Shown here: in pieces, positions 30,732-45,200 of the stretch
How positions within the stretch are numbered: position 1 is the stretch's first letter
Layout of the letters: each line of letters starts with the position of its first letter
Assembly: GCA_940671915.1 (NCBI GenBank)
Contig: CALNVZ010003435.1
Span: 16,012,656-16,076,655, forward strand
Direction: 5' to 3'
Length of the DNA stretch: 64,000 bases
DNA from: Paracentrotus lividus
Lineage: Eukaryota > Echinodermata > Echinoidea > Camarodonta > Echinidae
Notes under the pieces: model-generated
What the model saw: only the letters and a program-made list of their open reading frames with translations
What the model was told of the DNA's origin: nothing
Databases searched by the model: none
Translations under genes and position numbers: made by a program

Positions 30732-33700
30732 AAATAAAGAATTCTAGTTAGTTTTATATAAATTTGTAGAGCTTTGTATTCTAGTTTGGGTATTCATTGG
30801 TATTTTTAAGAACATGTCAAACAGGGAAAATGCCCTTTTGTGGATAACTTATTATTATGTGAGTGAGTTATAGAGTTTGACTTGTACTAATTTTAGATTA
30901 AGGAAGAATACAATCATGTGATAATTTACCACTTATGAGTTTAAAAGTTTGCCAAAATTTATTCTAGCCTTGTCAGTGCCGATGGCGTGTGGCGTGGAAC
31001 TCCTGACATGAACTTTAAAGCCAATATGAACCAGCAGCCTTTTAAAGCACCAACTCATTCAAATCTGCCCTGATTTATAACCCATAATGCAACATCCTGT
31101 ACAATGTAGTCTTATAATACAGGCCTATTTGAATGATACCACACTTTTTTTCACTGCTCAATAAATTCACGCTGCGATAATTATGTAACCAAGTAGCAAA
31201 ACAAAAACTTTCCCCTCAAAACATTTTAGTTTCCCCAATACAAACGAAATTAAGGTTAGATTATACACTGTATTGTGAATAGTTTTCTCAAAAGGTATAT
31301 TTAAGACTAGCTATTTGTAACACACAGTCAATGAGAGTGTTGGTCAGTTTGCTCTTACTTCTCAAGGAATAGAATGATGATTATTGTTTCTTACACACAT
31401 ATAAATTACATTTGTAGAGGTGTTTGGTCCGGTTATTGTTTGCTTGACTGAGGATTACAGGGTTTGAAAACTGATCACATATCTACACCACAAGTCACAT
31501 TATTATTATTATTAGTAGTAGTAGTACAGTATTATTTTAACATGCACCAATGCAACAAGATTTCCAAATACTGATTTCAAACCTGTTTACATGTGTTCTG
31601 TATAATGAAATTTCGATATATGATGAGGTACTAATTGGCCTGATCCTAAGCACCTTGTGATAATGGGAGTGGACTGTAATGTCATCATCATAATAGAATG
31701 TATTTTGTGACATTCACCATAATATCTTGTATATTTTCGTTTTTGAATGCGTTTCTTCATCATGTGACTCCTTAAAATTCAGATCTCACCCCCTCTTTAT
31801 CACAAATTGTATAAATATGTTTCACAGATGCATTTACTTCATAGCATTCCTTTTTCTTTTTTTAGGGGGGGGGGGTGTTTTTTCTTTGTAAGTTCCTAAT
31901 ACTCTCAGTATACTCTTTTACCTTGTTACAGAGGTATCTTGTACATTGCATACAATGCACAGGATTTTGAATATTTTTTTTATAAGGAATTAGAAATTTA
32001 CGCAATATACATGTATGAAAGAGCTGTCATAGAGCTTGATTGTCATTTTTTTGTTGTTGTAAATTAAAACCCTAAAAAAGTTTAACTTTGATATCCTTTG
32101 TTAGAATTTCATCAATCCTTCACTGTTTTAATGCCTTTAAAATTATATTACATGTATAGTAGGATGGATTTCTCCTATAATTAATTTTCATATTAAATCA
32201 ATGATAAGCATGATTTAACATTGAAAGGATAATCATGGAGTGTTGTTAGGTCAATGGAATAATGAAGAGAGGTTATATGTTAATAGTATGGTGTTGTGTG
32301 GTCAACTGAAATATGTGAAGTCCCCCCTCTGTGGTTAAGAACATGTACATGTTTGTTTTTGTTAAATTGTTTTTCGTGATATAAAATTACGTGCTAGTGC
32401 TGTATGTGTTTCTATTAATCGTATGTTGTTGAGGCATTATGAAGTTTCATTTTTCAGCAATCTGTATTGAAATTTTAATGTCTGTTTAGATTCATACAAA
32501 GAACATAATTGCATATTTACTTCAATCTTACATGTATCATCTGCTGAGTGTACCCCGGACAATCCATATAATTTTTAATTTAAAATTAATGTTTTTTTTT
32601 CACCAATCAGAGGATAACTTATGTCTTTCCAATATGGCATTATCATAGTGAATACAACGTAGATGTGAGATATTTTTTTGTGCGAAAAAAATTTGTTTGA
32701 TAAAACCTAACTGAGGCCAAGCATTGATTTCCTGCCTTCTATTTACGGAAGCTAAACCTATATAAAAAAACACCTAACAATTCTTTGAACTATGCACTAC
32801 ATTCATCAGTTGTTTCATTATGATTGTATCACTGGTGATGCAATAATCCACTTAATATCTGTACAATTTACTAATACCTTGTATCAATTTTGTAGAAAAA
32901 TTAAAAAATATTTCAGTACTCCAAGAAAATTTCAAATCGCTGTGATTATTTATCTGCAAGCTTACAGTATATTATACTTCCCTACTTTGACATAAAGAAG
33001 CGATCGTTAAATTGAATAAATTTTATGTACAGTCCACTTTCATCATAACGATACCAATATACATTGTATAAACTGTAAACAACAAGATTTTGTTTTAATA
33101 CTTAGGCTTTTTCATGAGTCCTAATTCAAAATATTTATTTGTGTTTATGGGCCTTTTTTAATAACAAGATTTTATTTCAACAAGGTAAATGGATTGGCCC
33201 TATACATCACATTATAATGGGGGTGGACTGTACACAGAAATTTTTCCAAACACTTTACCAATTCTCAGGATTTAAAACATGGACAGGTACATGTAATTAA
33301 TGCAGAGTAATTGTTTTTGCTCGGTGAAGTAGGGTGTAGTAAAATGCAGTGAGTATGTGTGGGGGCAGGGATAGTTTTTTTTTATTATTAAAAAATGTTA
33401 AGTGAGTGGAATTTGTATGGTGAGAGAGATGAAGAGAGAGAGAGAGAGAGAGAGGAAGAGAGAGAGACCATGTAAGGTCTGTGAACGGATTAATGAGTCT
33501 GGATGCATAAAACAAGCAAGTTTACTAGGATTTTACTAATACATACATTTTAATTCAATTCAATACTCATTTAATCAGTTTCCAAATTGATAAAATAAAC
33601 AATCACGAATGGACAACATAAACACAAAGTAATACTATGAGGAAATTTTATGTAAAAACAATTGCTTTTATGCATACTGCCCATTATCTATACATTAGTA

Positions 33701-36081
33701 CCTTGTTTATATCAAGTTTTACCATAAGGCATTTTGCTGGTATTCTTTATTTAAATCCCTATATAATAATAACAAGGTGATTTCCCCAAGTACACACAGA
33801 AGAGTTTGTGATAATGAGGGGCACACTGTAGTGGATTTTGACTTGATTGAATGCTACATGGTCATGTGACACTTGTTGTTTTGAGGCCTTGTTAATAAAC
33901 ATGCACTGGTTTTTGGTAAATTAGGTTTTATCAGTGTCATTAAGTGATATCAAGGACCGGTGACCTCCTAGGTGATAAACTATCTTTCAAACAACCGATT
34001 TATGTCCAAGTGACCAATCACGGACCCAGACGATTTCTCCCAGGTCAGTCTTTCCCAGGCACCAGGTCAGGTGACACAATGTAGGTCAGGTGATCTATAT
34101 TTACAAGCAATCCTTGACCAGCCAGGGTTCCCGAATCAACACATTTCTTCCTTCACTTTGTTTTTCTGCCGGAATGTCAGGAATTTATGATGCGACGTAT
34201 ACGTTCATTAAAACGAAACTTTTCTACTCATTGAATCGTTTATGCCCAAAACATTTTAGCCTACAGCTGCTTCCATCTCCAGAAGGTCATATTTCTGCGT
34301 CTACAGGCCTGTATATTGCTATCTTGCAAATATAACTATGAATGATATGACTTATGTAGAATAGGGCATGCATGGGGTATATTTCATTCATAGTATGTTA
34401 TAAGGGGGGGGGGTTGCAGCTAAATCATCGTGTTATTTAGTCAGTAATTCAAAAACAGAAATTTGTTGGTTCAAGGCGGAAATATGTGGAGTTCAAATCA
34501 AGTTAAAACAACCCTGGATGAATAGCAACGAGGCTTGGTCAACGTCGCCCACATAATAAAATGTTTATATCTGCTAATTGAGAGGAAATCTTTTATTTCT
34601 GAATTTTCATATCTGAGCTCCAGTTCACACTACACGCATCATGCAAGGCAGAATTTGTGATATAATTCATAAAATTTTTATTAATTCAGATGCGAGGAGA
34701 GAGAGCGATGCACATTCTGTATTTCCATTTCAGTATGAAATTATGAAATTTGCCCAACCTTAATGGATTTATCAGGTATTCATATTCTAAAATTTATTCA
34801 ATAGAGCCCGCAAATTCACCCGGAAAAGTGTTATAACTGTGTTTTAAATATTTAAACATAGACCCATGATCAGAGAACAATTAGTTCGCGCGGTCCAGTC
34901 TGGAGATCATAAAGAACGTGTCAGAATTTGGGAATTCCTGTGATCTGCAGTGATTTACCAAGAGGTTACCTTCTTTGATTACTGTCTGTCTGTTTTTATT
35001 CCAATTCATCAAGCTCTAAAAACATTAAAATTTGACCTCTCATGATTAAAATTATTTGTGACTTGTTAAATAAGCCCCGCTATCTGACATAACGCCATCC
35101 AAATTTGTTTTAACCAGATCATTATACCAGGAATAACGGGGAAGGAGGGGATACAGTGAGAATTAGTTCTGGGTACATTTTATTGACAATCAGGAAACGT
35201 CGGGTATCTATAGTGACAAATTGTTACATTTTTAAGCCGCCAAAGCATGATAAAGTCGCCGCTGATTTCTTTTTCCACTGATATGCAAGCGATCGAATGA
35301 TTCTATTTTGGGGAGGTGCAAGGAACTTAAAGTTATTGGGTATTTGAGAAAGAGGAAATATATCCCATCACAGGATAGTAAATCGAACTCCTGTTGATTA
35401 TACAGGAAAAGATGGTTATGATTCTTTTTTCTTTTTTTTGAACCAGATGATGGAAAATACTGGAGGTACGTCAGTACAGAAATGGGGGAATGAGAGGGAG
35501 GGCGGAGGGTGAGGAAGGGAGGGCATGAGAAGAGAGAGAGACGAGGGAGCAGAGAGAGAGGAGAGAGTGGATGAAAGAATGAAAGGGATGAATGAAAGTG
35601 GGCGGGACTGTTTACAAATGCTTGTAAACGAGGACCAATAAAAATAGAAAAGAGGGAAATATAATCTAGGGCGATATTTTTTTCAATTAGTTTTTCTCTT
35701 TATGGCACACTGAAAATTACAATAAGGGTTCTTTAAAACATCCTTTTTACACGAAGTTATAAATAGATGTTATGTTGTCATATCCAACTATTTGATAATG
35801 TGGTTACCATGACGGCAACCAATCGGTCGTCGGAGTGTTACAACCTCGTTGAATTTCTGTTATGTTCTAATCATTAGTCACATCTGTTAGACTAGGCAGT
35901 TTGTTAGCTACCTTAAATGAAAACGTGCTAAACACATGCTCAAAGGATACTAAGAATATTATTAGACTCACGGTATACGCTTTTAAAGTTTCTCATTTTA
36001 TCACTTCGCCCTTTTTTTTCTTCTTATATTGGTTCACACTTCATTCACTTCATCATTGTATAAAGGCCGGGGCTTAATATA
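30732..36081. other. Non-coding sequence 3' of the membrane-protein gene
   Basis: No further gene is recognised. AATAAA occurs at 30734, too near the stop to be certain as the poly(A) signal. Also present are an (ATT)n run at 31499-31520 and purine-rich patches at 33421-33470 and 35480-35600. All of it recurs inverted in the right arm. Confidence 0.45.
33421..33470. repeat. (GA)n microsatellite
   Basis: GAGA repeat; the counterpart is a (CT)n run at 38887-38920. Confidence 0.85.
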
Positions 36082-36106
36082 NNNNNNNNNNNNNNNNNNN
36101 NNNNNN
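36082..36106. other. Assembly gap (25 N) at the palindrome centre
   Basis: Exactly 25 N stand between the left arm and a 161-bp unpaired spacer (36107-36267) that leads into the inverted right arm. A fixed short N run is what gap-filling software may leave when reads overrun a gap; this is inference. Confidence 0.99.
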
Positions 36107-36267
36107 AATCCCCCCCCCCCAGCCCGATAGGTTTGGTTGAAGAAAAAGGGAAAAGTGTTAAATCCCGATTCTGTGTAATTATGCCCTTTTCAATTATATT
36201 TGGTCCTATAAACGTGAACCCCCCCCTCCCCAATCCAAACCCCACAGAAATGAATTCGGAGGTTCTA

Positions 36268-39200
36268 TATTAAGCCCCGGCTTTGACAATGATGAAGTGA
36301 ATGAAGTGTGAACCAATATAAGAAGAAAAAAAGGGCGAAGTGATAAGAGAAACTTTAAAAAGCGTATAGTCCGGTGAGTCTAATAATATGTCTTGAGTAT
36401 CCTTTGACATGTGTTTAGCACGTTTTCATTTAAGGTAGGCTACAAATCTGCCTGTCTAAACAGATGTGACTAATGATTAGAACATAACAGAAATTCAACG
36501 GAGGTTGTAACACCCGGACGACCGATTGGTTGCCGTTCATGGTAACCACATTCAATAGTCTGGATATGACAACATAGCATCCATATTTATAACTTCGTGT
36601 AAAAAAAGGATGTTTTAAAGAACCCCTTATTGTAATTTCAGTGGTCCATAAAGAAAAAACGTAATTGAAAAAAAATATGCCCCTAGATTATATCCCTCTT
36701 TTTCTATTTTTATTGGTCTCGTTTACAAGCATTTGTATAACAGTCCGCCCACTTTCATTCTCCCTTTCATTCTTTCATCACTCTCTCTCTCTCTCTCTGC
36801 TCCTGTCTCTCTCTTCTCCATGCCCTCCCTCCTCACCCTCCGCCCTCCCTCATCATTCCCCCATTTCTGTATGACTACCTCCAGTATTTCCATCATCTGT
36901 TGTCAGAAAAAAAGAAAAAAGAATCATAACCATCTTTTCCTGGTTATAATCAACAGGAGTTCGAATTTACTATCCTGTGATGGGATATATTTCCTCTTTT
37001 CAAAAATACCCAATAACTATAAGTTCCTTGCATCCTCCCCAAAATTAGAGATCTATTCGATCGACTTGCAATATCAGGGAAAAAGAAATCGGAGGGCGAC
37101 TTTATCATGTTTGGGCGGCTTAAAAAATGTAACAATTTGTCACTATAGATACCCCACGTTCCTGATTGTCAATAAAATGTACCCAGAACTAATTCTCCTG
37201 TAATCCCTCCTCCCCGTTTATTCCTGTAAATGATCTGGTTAAAACAAATTTGGTAATGGCGTTATGTCAGATAGCGGGGCTTATTAACAAGTCACAAATA
37301 ATTTAATCATGAGAGGTCAAATTTTAATGTTTTTTAGAGCTTGATGAATTGGAATAAAAAACAGACAGACAGTAAATTCAAGAAGGTTAACCTCTTGGTA
37401 AATCACTGCAATCACAGGAATTCCCAATTACTGACACGTACTTTATGATCTCCAGCTGGACCGCGCGAACTAATTGTTCTCTGATCATGGGTCTATGTTT
37501 AAATATTTAAACAGCAGTTATACACTTATTCGGGTGAATTTGTGCGGGCTCTATTGAATTAAATTTAGAATATGAATACCTGATAAATCCATTTAGGTTG
37601 GGCAAATTTCATAATTTCATTACTGAAATGGAAATACAGAATGTGCAATCGCCTCTCTCTCCTCGCATCTGAATTTAATAAAAATTTTATGAATTATATC
37701 ACAAATTCTGCTTGCATGATGCGTGTGATGATGACTGGAGCTCAGATATGAAATTCAGAATAAAAGATTCCTCTCAAATAGCATGATATAACATTTATTA
37801 TGTGGGCGAACGTGACCAAGCCCGTTGCTATTCATCCAGGGTTGTTGTTAACTTGATTTAACTCCACACAATTTCCGCCTTGAACCAAACAATTTCTGTT
37901 GTTTGAATTACTGAAAATAACAACGATGATTTGTAGCTGCAACCCCCCCCCCTTATCAACTACTATGAATTGAAATATACCCCATGCATGCCCTATTCTA
38001 CATAGTCATTCATTCATAGTTATATTTGCAAGATAGCAATATACAGGCCTGTAGACGCAGAAATATGACCTTCTGGAGATGGAAACAGCTGTAGGCTAAA
38101 TGTTTTTGGGCCATAACGATTCAATGAGTAGAAAAGTTTCCGTTTTAATGAAGCGTATACGGTCGCATCATAAATTCCTGACATTCCGGCAGAAAAACAA
38201 AGTGAAGGAAGAAATGTGTTGATTCGGGAACCCTGGCTGGTCAAGGATTGCTTGTAAATATAGATCACCTGACTACATTGGTCATACCGTGACCTGGTGC
38301 CTGGGGAAGATCTGACCTGGGAGTAAATCGTCTGGGTCCCGTGATTGGTCACTTGGACATAAATCGGTTGTTTTGAAAGATAGTTTATCACCTAGGAGGT
38401 CACCGGTCCTGTGATATCACTTAATGCACTTGAAAACCTAATTTACCAAAACCAGTGCATGTTATTAACAAGGACCTCAAACAAACAAGTGTCACATGAC
38501 CATGTTAGCATTCAATCAAGTCAAATCCACCTACAGTTTGTGCCCTCATTATCACAAACTCTTCTGTGTGTACTTGGGAAAATCACCTTGTTATTATTAT
38601 ATAGGGGATTAAAATAAAGATACCAGCAATGCCTTATTGGTAAACACCTTGATATAAACAAGGTACGTAATGTATAAGATAATGGGCAGTTATGCATAAA
38701 AGCAATTTTTTACATAAATTTCCCTTCATAGTATTACTTTGTGTTTAGTGTGTCCTATTCGTGATTTGTTTATTTTATCAATTTGGAAACTGAATTAAAT
38801 AGTATTGATTGATTTAAAAATGTAGTATAGTAACTCTAGTAACTGTATGCAATCCAGACTCAATTAATCCGTTGCACAGACCTTACATGTCTCTCTCTCC
38901 CCTCTCTCTCTCTCTCTTCTTCATCTCTCCACCAATACAAAATTCCACTCACTAACATTTTTAATAATAAAAAAAAACTATCGCCTGCCCCACACATACT
39001 CACTGCAGTTTTACTACACCCTACTTCACCGAGCAAAAACAATTACTCGAACATGTACACCTGTGCCATGTTAAATCGAGATGTAAAGTGTTGGAAAATA
39101 TTTCTGTGTACAGGTCACACCCCATTAAATGTATGATAGGGCCAATCGATTTTACCTTGTTGAAATAAATCTTGGTTATTAAAAAGGCCCATAAACAAAA

Positions 39201-42200
39201 TATATGAATTAGGACTTCATGAAAAAGCCTAAGTATTAAAACAAATCTTGTTGTTTACAGTTTATACATGTATTAGGTATCAGTTATGATGAAAGTGGAC
39301 TGTACATAAATTTATTCAAATTTAACGATCGCTTCTTTATGTCAAAGTAGGGAAGTATAAAATATCTGTAGCTTGCAGATAATATCCATGGATTTTGAAA
39401 TTTTCTTGAGTACTGAAATATTTTTTTAATTGTTTTCTACAAATTGATACAAGGTATAGAAATTGTACAGATATATTAAGTGGATTATTGCTTTCACCAG
39501 TGATACAATTCATAATGAAAACTGATGAATGTAGTGCATAGTGTAAAGAATGGTTAGGTGTTTTATATTAGGTTTAGCTTTCCGTAAATGAGAAAGGCAG
39601 GGAATCAATGCTTGGCCTGCAGTTAGGTTTTATCAACAAATATTTTTTCGGCATCTCAAAAAAATATCTCACATCTACGTTGTATTCACTATGATAATGG
39701 CCATAGTGGAAAGAACAAATAGTTATCCTCTGATTGGATGAAAAAAAACATTGTAAGTTTTAAATTAAAAATTATAGTGGATGTCCGGGGTACACTTCAG
39801 CAGATGATACATGTAAGATTGAAGTAAATATGGCAATTATGTTTTTGGTATGAATCTAAACAACTATTAAAATTTCAATACAATTGCTTGAAAAATGAAA
39901 CTTCATAATTGCCTCAAACAACAATACGGATTAGATAGAAACACATGACAGCACTAGCACGTAGATTTTTATATCACGATAAAACAATTTAACAAAAACA
40001 AACATGTACAATGTTTCGTTAACCACAGATGGGGGGACTTCAATTATGTGTCAGTTGACCAGCCACAACACCAATAGCTATTAACATATAACCTCTCTCT
40101 TATTTCCAATTGACCTAACAACACTCCATGATTATCCTTTCCAATGTTAAATCATGCTTATCAATTATTTAATATGAAAATTAATTATAGGAGAAATCCA
40201 TCCTACTATTACATGTAATATATTTTAAAGCATTAAAACAGTGAAGGATTTGATGAAATTCTAACAAGGATATCAAAGTTAAAGCTTTTTTAGGGTTTAA
40301 TTTACAACAACAAAAAATGACAATCAGCTCTAATGACAGCTCTGTTCATACATGGTATATTGCGTAAATTTCTATTCCTTAATTTAAAAAAAATATTCAA
40401 ATCCTGTGCATTGTATGCAATGTACAAGATACCTCTGTAACAATGTAAAAGGTATACTAGAGAGTATTAGGAACATTAAAAGAAAAAACACCCCCTCCCC
40501 CTAAAAAAGAAAAAGGAATGCTATGAAGTAAATGCATCTGTGAAACATATTTATACAATTTGTGATAAAGAGGGGGTGAGATCTGAATTTTAAGGAGGTC
40601 ACATGATGAAGAAACGCATTCAAAAACGGAAAATATACAAGTATTATGTGAATGTCAGGCAAAATACATTTCTATTATGATGATGGACATTACAGCCACT
40701 CCCATTATCACAAGGTGCTTAGGTCAGGCCAATGTAGTACCTCATCATATATCGAAATTTCATTATACAGAACACATGTAAACAGGTTTGAAATCAGTAA
40801 TTGGAAATCTTGTTGCATTGGTGCATGTTAAAATAAATACTGTACTATACTATCTAATAATATATATAATGTGACTTGTGGTGTAGAATATGTGATCCCC
40901 CTACCCGTTTTCAAAGCCCTTTCGTTGAATCCTCAGTCAAGCAAACAAATAACCGGACCAAACACCTCTAAGCAAATGTATTTATATGTGTTGTAAGAAA
41001 CAATAATCATCATTCTAATTCCTTGAGAAGTAAGAGCAAACTGACCAAACACTCTCATTGACTGTTGTGTTACAAAAATAGCTAGTCTTAATATTACCTT
41101 TTGAGAAATACTATTCACAATACAGTGTATAATCTAACCTTAATTTTCGTTGTATTGGGGAAACTAAAAATTGTTTTTGAGGGAAGTTTTTGTTTGTGCT
41201 ACCTTGGTTACATTAATTATCTTGTAGCGTGAATTTTATTGAGCAAGTTGAAAAATAGTGTGTGGATAATCATTTCAAATAGGCCTTTGTATTATAAAGC
41301 TCATTGTACTGATGTTTGGTCATTTTATGGGTTAAGTAAGATTCAGGGCTAGTTATTTGAATGAGTTGTGGTGTCTTTATAAAGGCTTCTGGTTCATATT
41401 GGATTTTAAAGTTCATGTCAGTGTTATGTTTCTCGCCGACAACGCCATCGGCGACTGACAAAGGCTAGAATAATTTTTGCAAACTTTTAAACTCCCATAA
41501 AAGTGGTAAATTTATCACCATGACTTCGCTATTCGTTCCGTGTAGAGTCTAAAATTAGTGACAGAGGGTCAAGAAACTCCTATTAACTCACTCACAATAC
41601 ATACAGTTAGTCACAAAAGGGCATTTTCCCTGTTTTGACAGTTCTTAAAAATACCAATGATACCCAAATCTTACGAAACAATCCTAACAAATTTATATTA
41701 TAACTAACTAGAATTCTTTATATATATACAGAGTCTTCTCTTCTCAACGGGAGTCTCAAAATGCGGTGATGACCCTCCATTACACACTACACCTCACCCC
41801 ACAAACAGCCTAACAGGTTAATGAACCAGTTCTACTCTTTTGATTCCAAACTTATTTCTCTACCGCTGGTCACTCACAGGACGCACTGCATGACACTCCA
41901 TGAACAGCTCCAACTGCTCCATAATGGAATTTCTCTCTCTGTATACAGCTGTCAGACTCTCCAAGCGAAACAGACACAGGCCGATGACGCCTTGATGAAT
42001 GTGGTGTATGGCTGTGCATCACACAAGGGTTCAAAAGCGCATGAGGGAATTTCCAAAATAGTTATGAGAGGTAGGTGGGTACTTGCCAACCATGAATTGT
42101 AGCAGAATATCAGTGGAGCCTATACGTTTCTGTAGACCTGTCAGTGCCATAAGCGCTAGTCCCAAGGTCCTGGCAAGCCAGGCTCAATAGAGGCATGGCA

Positions 42201-45200
42201 AGAGATGATGTGCTGGTAGGTCTGGAATCGCGAAGCGGTGCTGTTCGCGAAGCTGTGCCATCTGACATGATTGAGTAACAGCCAAACGCTCCAAAAGGGA
42301 GCTGAATTAGGGAGATTGATACAGCGTGATCCAGCAAAGGGAAGATAAAACACAGGATGTAATACCGATTACTTGCATGTGGTCAATCCATGATGTGTAT
42401 TCAAATTTTTCTTCTTCTAGTGACTAGAAAACCTTTTTTCTTTCTTGAAAAAGTGAACAAAATTATGCTATAGTTTTGTAATATTATTCAAAATTGTCCT
42501 CTTTGGGAAATTACATGTCAGATATCAGATGATATCATGTCATAGTCCCACTTCTACTCATTAATGAATTTACCCAATTCAATGGCCTAGATTTTTAAAT
42601 TGATTAGTAATGTGCTTAATCGTAACCTTAATAAACATTGCATTTACATTATTTGAGTCACCATATTGGAAGATGTATTCCTATTTAGGCCATAACAAGT
42701 TAGGGACCTATAAAGGTATAATGTAAACTGTTCAACAAGAATTTGTTCAATTCCACCAATCTGGGGGATACAATTAAGAAAATTGTAAGGCCATTCTAGC
42801 ATTAACAGGAGAAAATCAAGTGATAATAAATTCCTGCTGCCAAGGCGAAATACAATTCTTCTGGACTATTAACCCAAAATTCAAACAAATTTAACTTTAT
42901 TACGGGGCAATATTTACTCTGGTCCCAATTTCTATACGCAATCATAATACGTGGGACCACACTACCAAACTTCTCATCATTACTCTCCTGACTTTTCTAT
43001 TTCCGTCAACAGCTTTACAGAAGAAAGATAGATGCTTTTATCATTTACACCATTACAAAGTAATCCAAGGAATTTCATTAAAATGAAGTAATTCGTATGT
43101 CATTAATAACAATGAAAATTACCAACCTTTTTAAGTTGCTTTTGTTCTGCATCCCTTCCTAGCCTAAAACTTAAAAGCGCAGCCCAAGAAGCTTAGCTGA
43201 TCTTTCTAGCGATTCACAAGAGGAGCGCATACATGTAACAATCACCCGATTTTTTTTTTATTTTTTTTTTTTTTTTTTTTTTTTCGTTCACTTCTTTTTT
43301 CTTTTTTTCTTTAAAATTAATTTGTAAATTGTTGTCTTTTCACAGAAAATAATCAAATCAACATTCTTTACTATTGTATTGTTTATAGACTCTACATCAA
43401 AATTCCGACTCCCCCACTCCCCCCTCAAATGTCTTAAATTAGGATAACTCACTGTGACCCTGCTTTTACTTTTCATGGACCTTGCTATATCTTGGACATT
43501 TCCCCCAAAGCCCTTCACGCGGGTCATTTTCAAAAAGTTTGTCAACCCCCATGATGCTCGCATTTTTCATTTTTCTCATTTTGACCCTTTTTTATTCCCA
43601 GATCTGATCAAATGCCCCCCCCCACCCCCCTCCGCCCTCCAGGCCCAGTAACTAGTATTTTTACGGGGAGATTCGAAATTTGAAAGATGAACCTTTTCTG
43701 AAGCGGAAACATTTTTCAGAGCGCGAAGCGCGCGAGCCGAAATTTTGCCTAATAACGACGCAAAGCAGTAGGGCATTATAAGTTATTAAGGTAAATATAT
43801 AGTATTGATAAGTATATTATATATAATATATAATATATATAAATAAATAGTAATAAGTATAGATATATATTTATAAGCTATGATATTTCTTTTTCATTCC
43901 TTTACGATGTGAGTGATGATCACTGTCCCTGTTTTAGCAAGAATAAGTTGTGTGGCACCAAAGCGCAGTTGGAATAAATTAGGATTACATTTTTACTCAT
44001 TTTGTTGAGATCAGAGAAAATCAAGTCAAGTGGGCACCCTTTTATCATTATTATAGTTTCTATCGTAGCGCGAAGCGCGAGCCGAAAATGTTGGCTTCAT
44101 GATGACCAAAGGTTAATATTTTTTCTGACATCATTGTTGGTGCTCTCTATACTTTTCATGACCCTCTTTTTAAAGGCTTTATGATATTTTTGAAAATAAC
44201 TTTCCGCCAAAGTTTGGACCTAAGCGAGCGCGGAACGCAGCCGGAAAATTTGGGCTTATAATTGACCTGTTAAGGTAGTGTATTTTCTAGACACACCTTT
44301 GCCTGCTTATGCATATACGGACACCGTTTATTCATTAATAGGGTATATAAAAATTGAAAGAGACGCTTTTGGGTGCGAGGATTGCACGAAGAGCGGCGGA
44401 GCCGTAAATTTCTGTGAAATGTCCTTGAATCGGTTTATTTATATTATGCAAAAGAATTTGTCTTTTTATATCTTGATTTCTTTTACAATCCTTTCACAAG
44501 TTGATGATTAACCTCCCCTGAACAATGTGAACCTTGCCAGTGCAAAGAGCCTTTTGCCTTGTATTTCAAGGCAATATTTTGCGCTCATATCTATATTTAA
44601 TATTTCCTCTACAAACGGATACTAAACTTCCAAAAAGATGCGAGCGCGAGACGCTGAGCGACAAAATTGTACACAAATTTACATGATACATGCATTTTGA
44701 TTTTCCTTTTTGACCTATATAATTGGCTTTCGAACGTGGAGTGGATATGGCGAGAGCGCGAAGCAGCGAGCCGAAAATTTTAATGATCACCTGGTCCTTC
44801 ACATTGAAAAACTGAAAGTGCGAGCATTGAAGCGGCGACCGAGAGGAAAAACATTTTTTATAAATGAATCGTTATTTCATTTTTCTGCCTGAAAACAAGG
44901 GGTGAAGGATGCAGCCCCCCAATATTTCCAGTAGATTATTTTTTTTTAATGCAAAAAGATTGTATATCTTCTGCCGTACGTGTTCAGTCATATCAATCTT
45001 TCAACTCAGGCGCCCCCCCCCCCCACAGCCCTTTCACAAACGCTCCCAGTCCGTACGTGGTCTCTGAAAGTTGGATGATAAATCAGTAAAAGTATAATTA
45101 TAATCGCGAGCGCTTCAGCAAAAAATATTTCACCAGACCATACCTTGAAAAATGGGAGAGTTTTGTGCAGTATCAATTTGCTAAGCTCCAGTGAAAGTGT

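Larger units (their letters stand above)
26590..36081 (+). repeat. Left arm of a ~9.5-kb palindrome
   Basis: The whole arm reappears inverted at 36268-46430. Anchors: GAAATTAGCTCGAA at 27239 with its counterpart near 45525; the A-run at 29276-29333 with the T-run at 43255-43284; and the gene at 30141 with 42391. This arm has an open, normal-looking gene, so I take it as the accurate copy. Confidence 0.9.

Noticed and set aside
33297-33515. 72-codon minus frame with [14 protein letters not shown]
   Set aside because: It is a reading of the (GA)n microsatellite.
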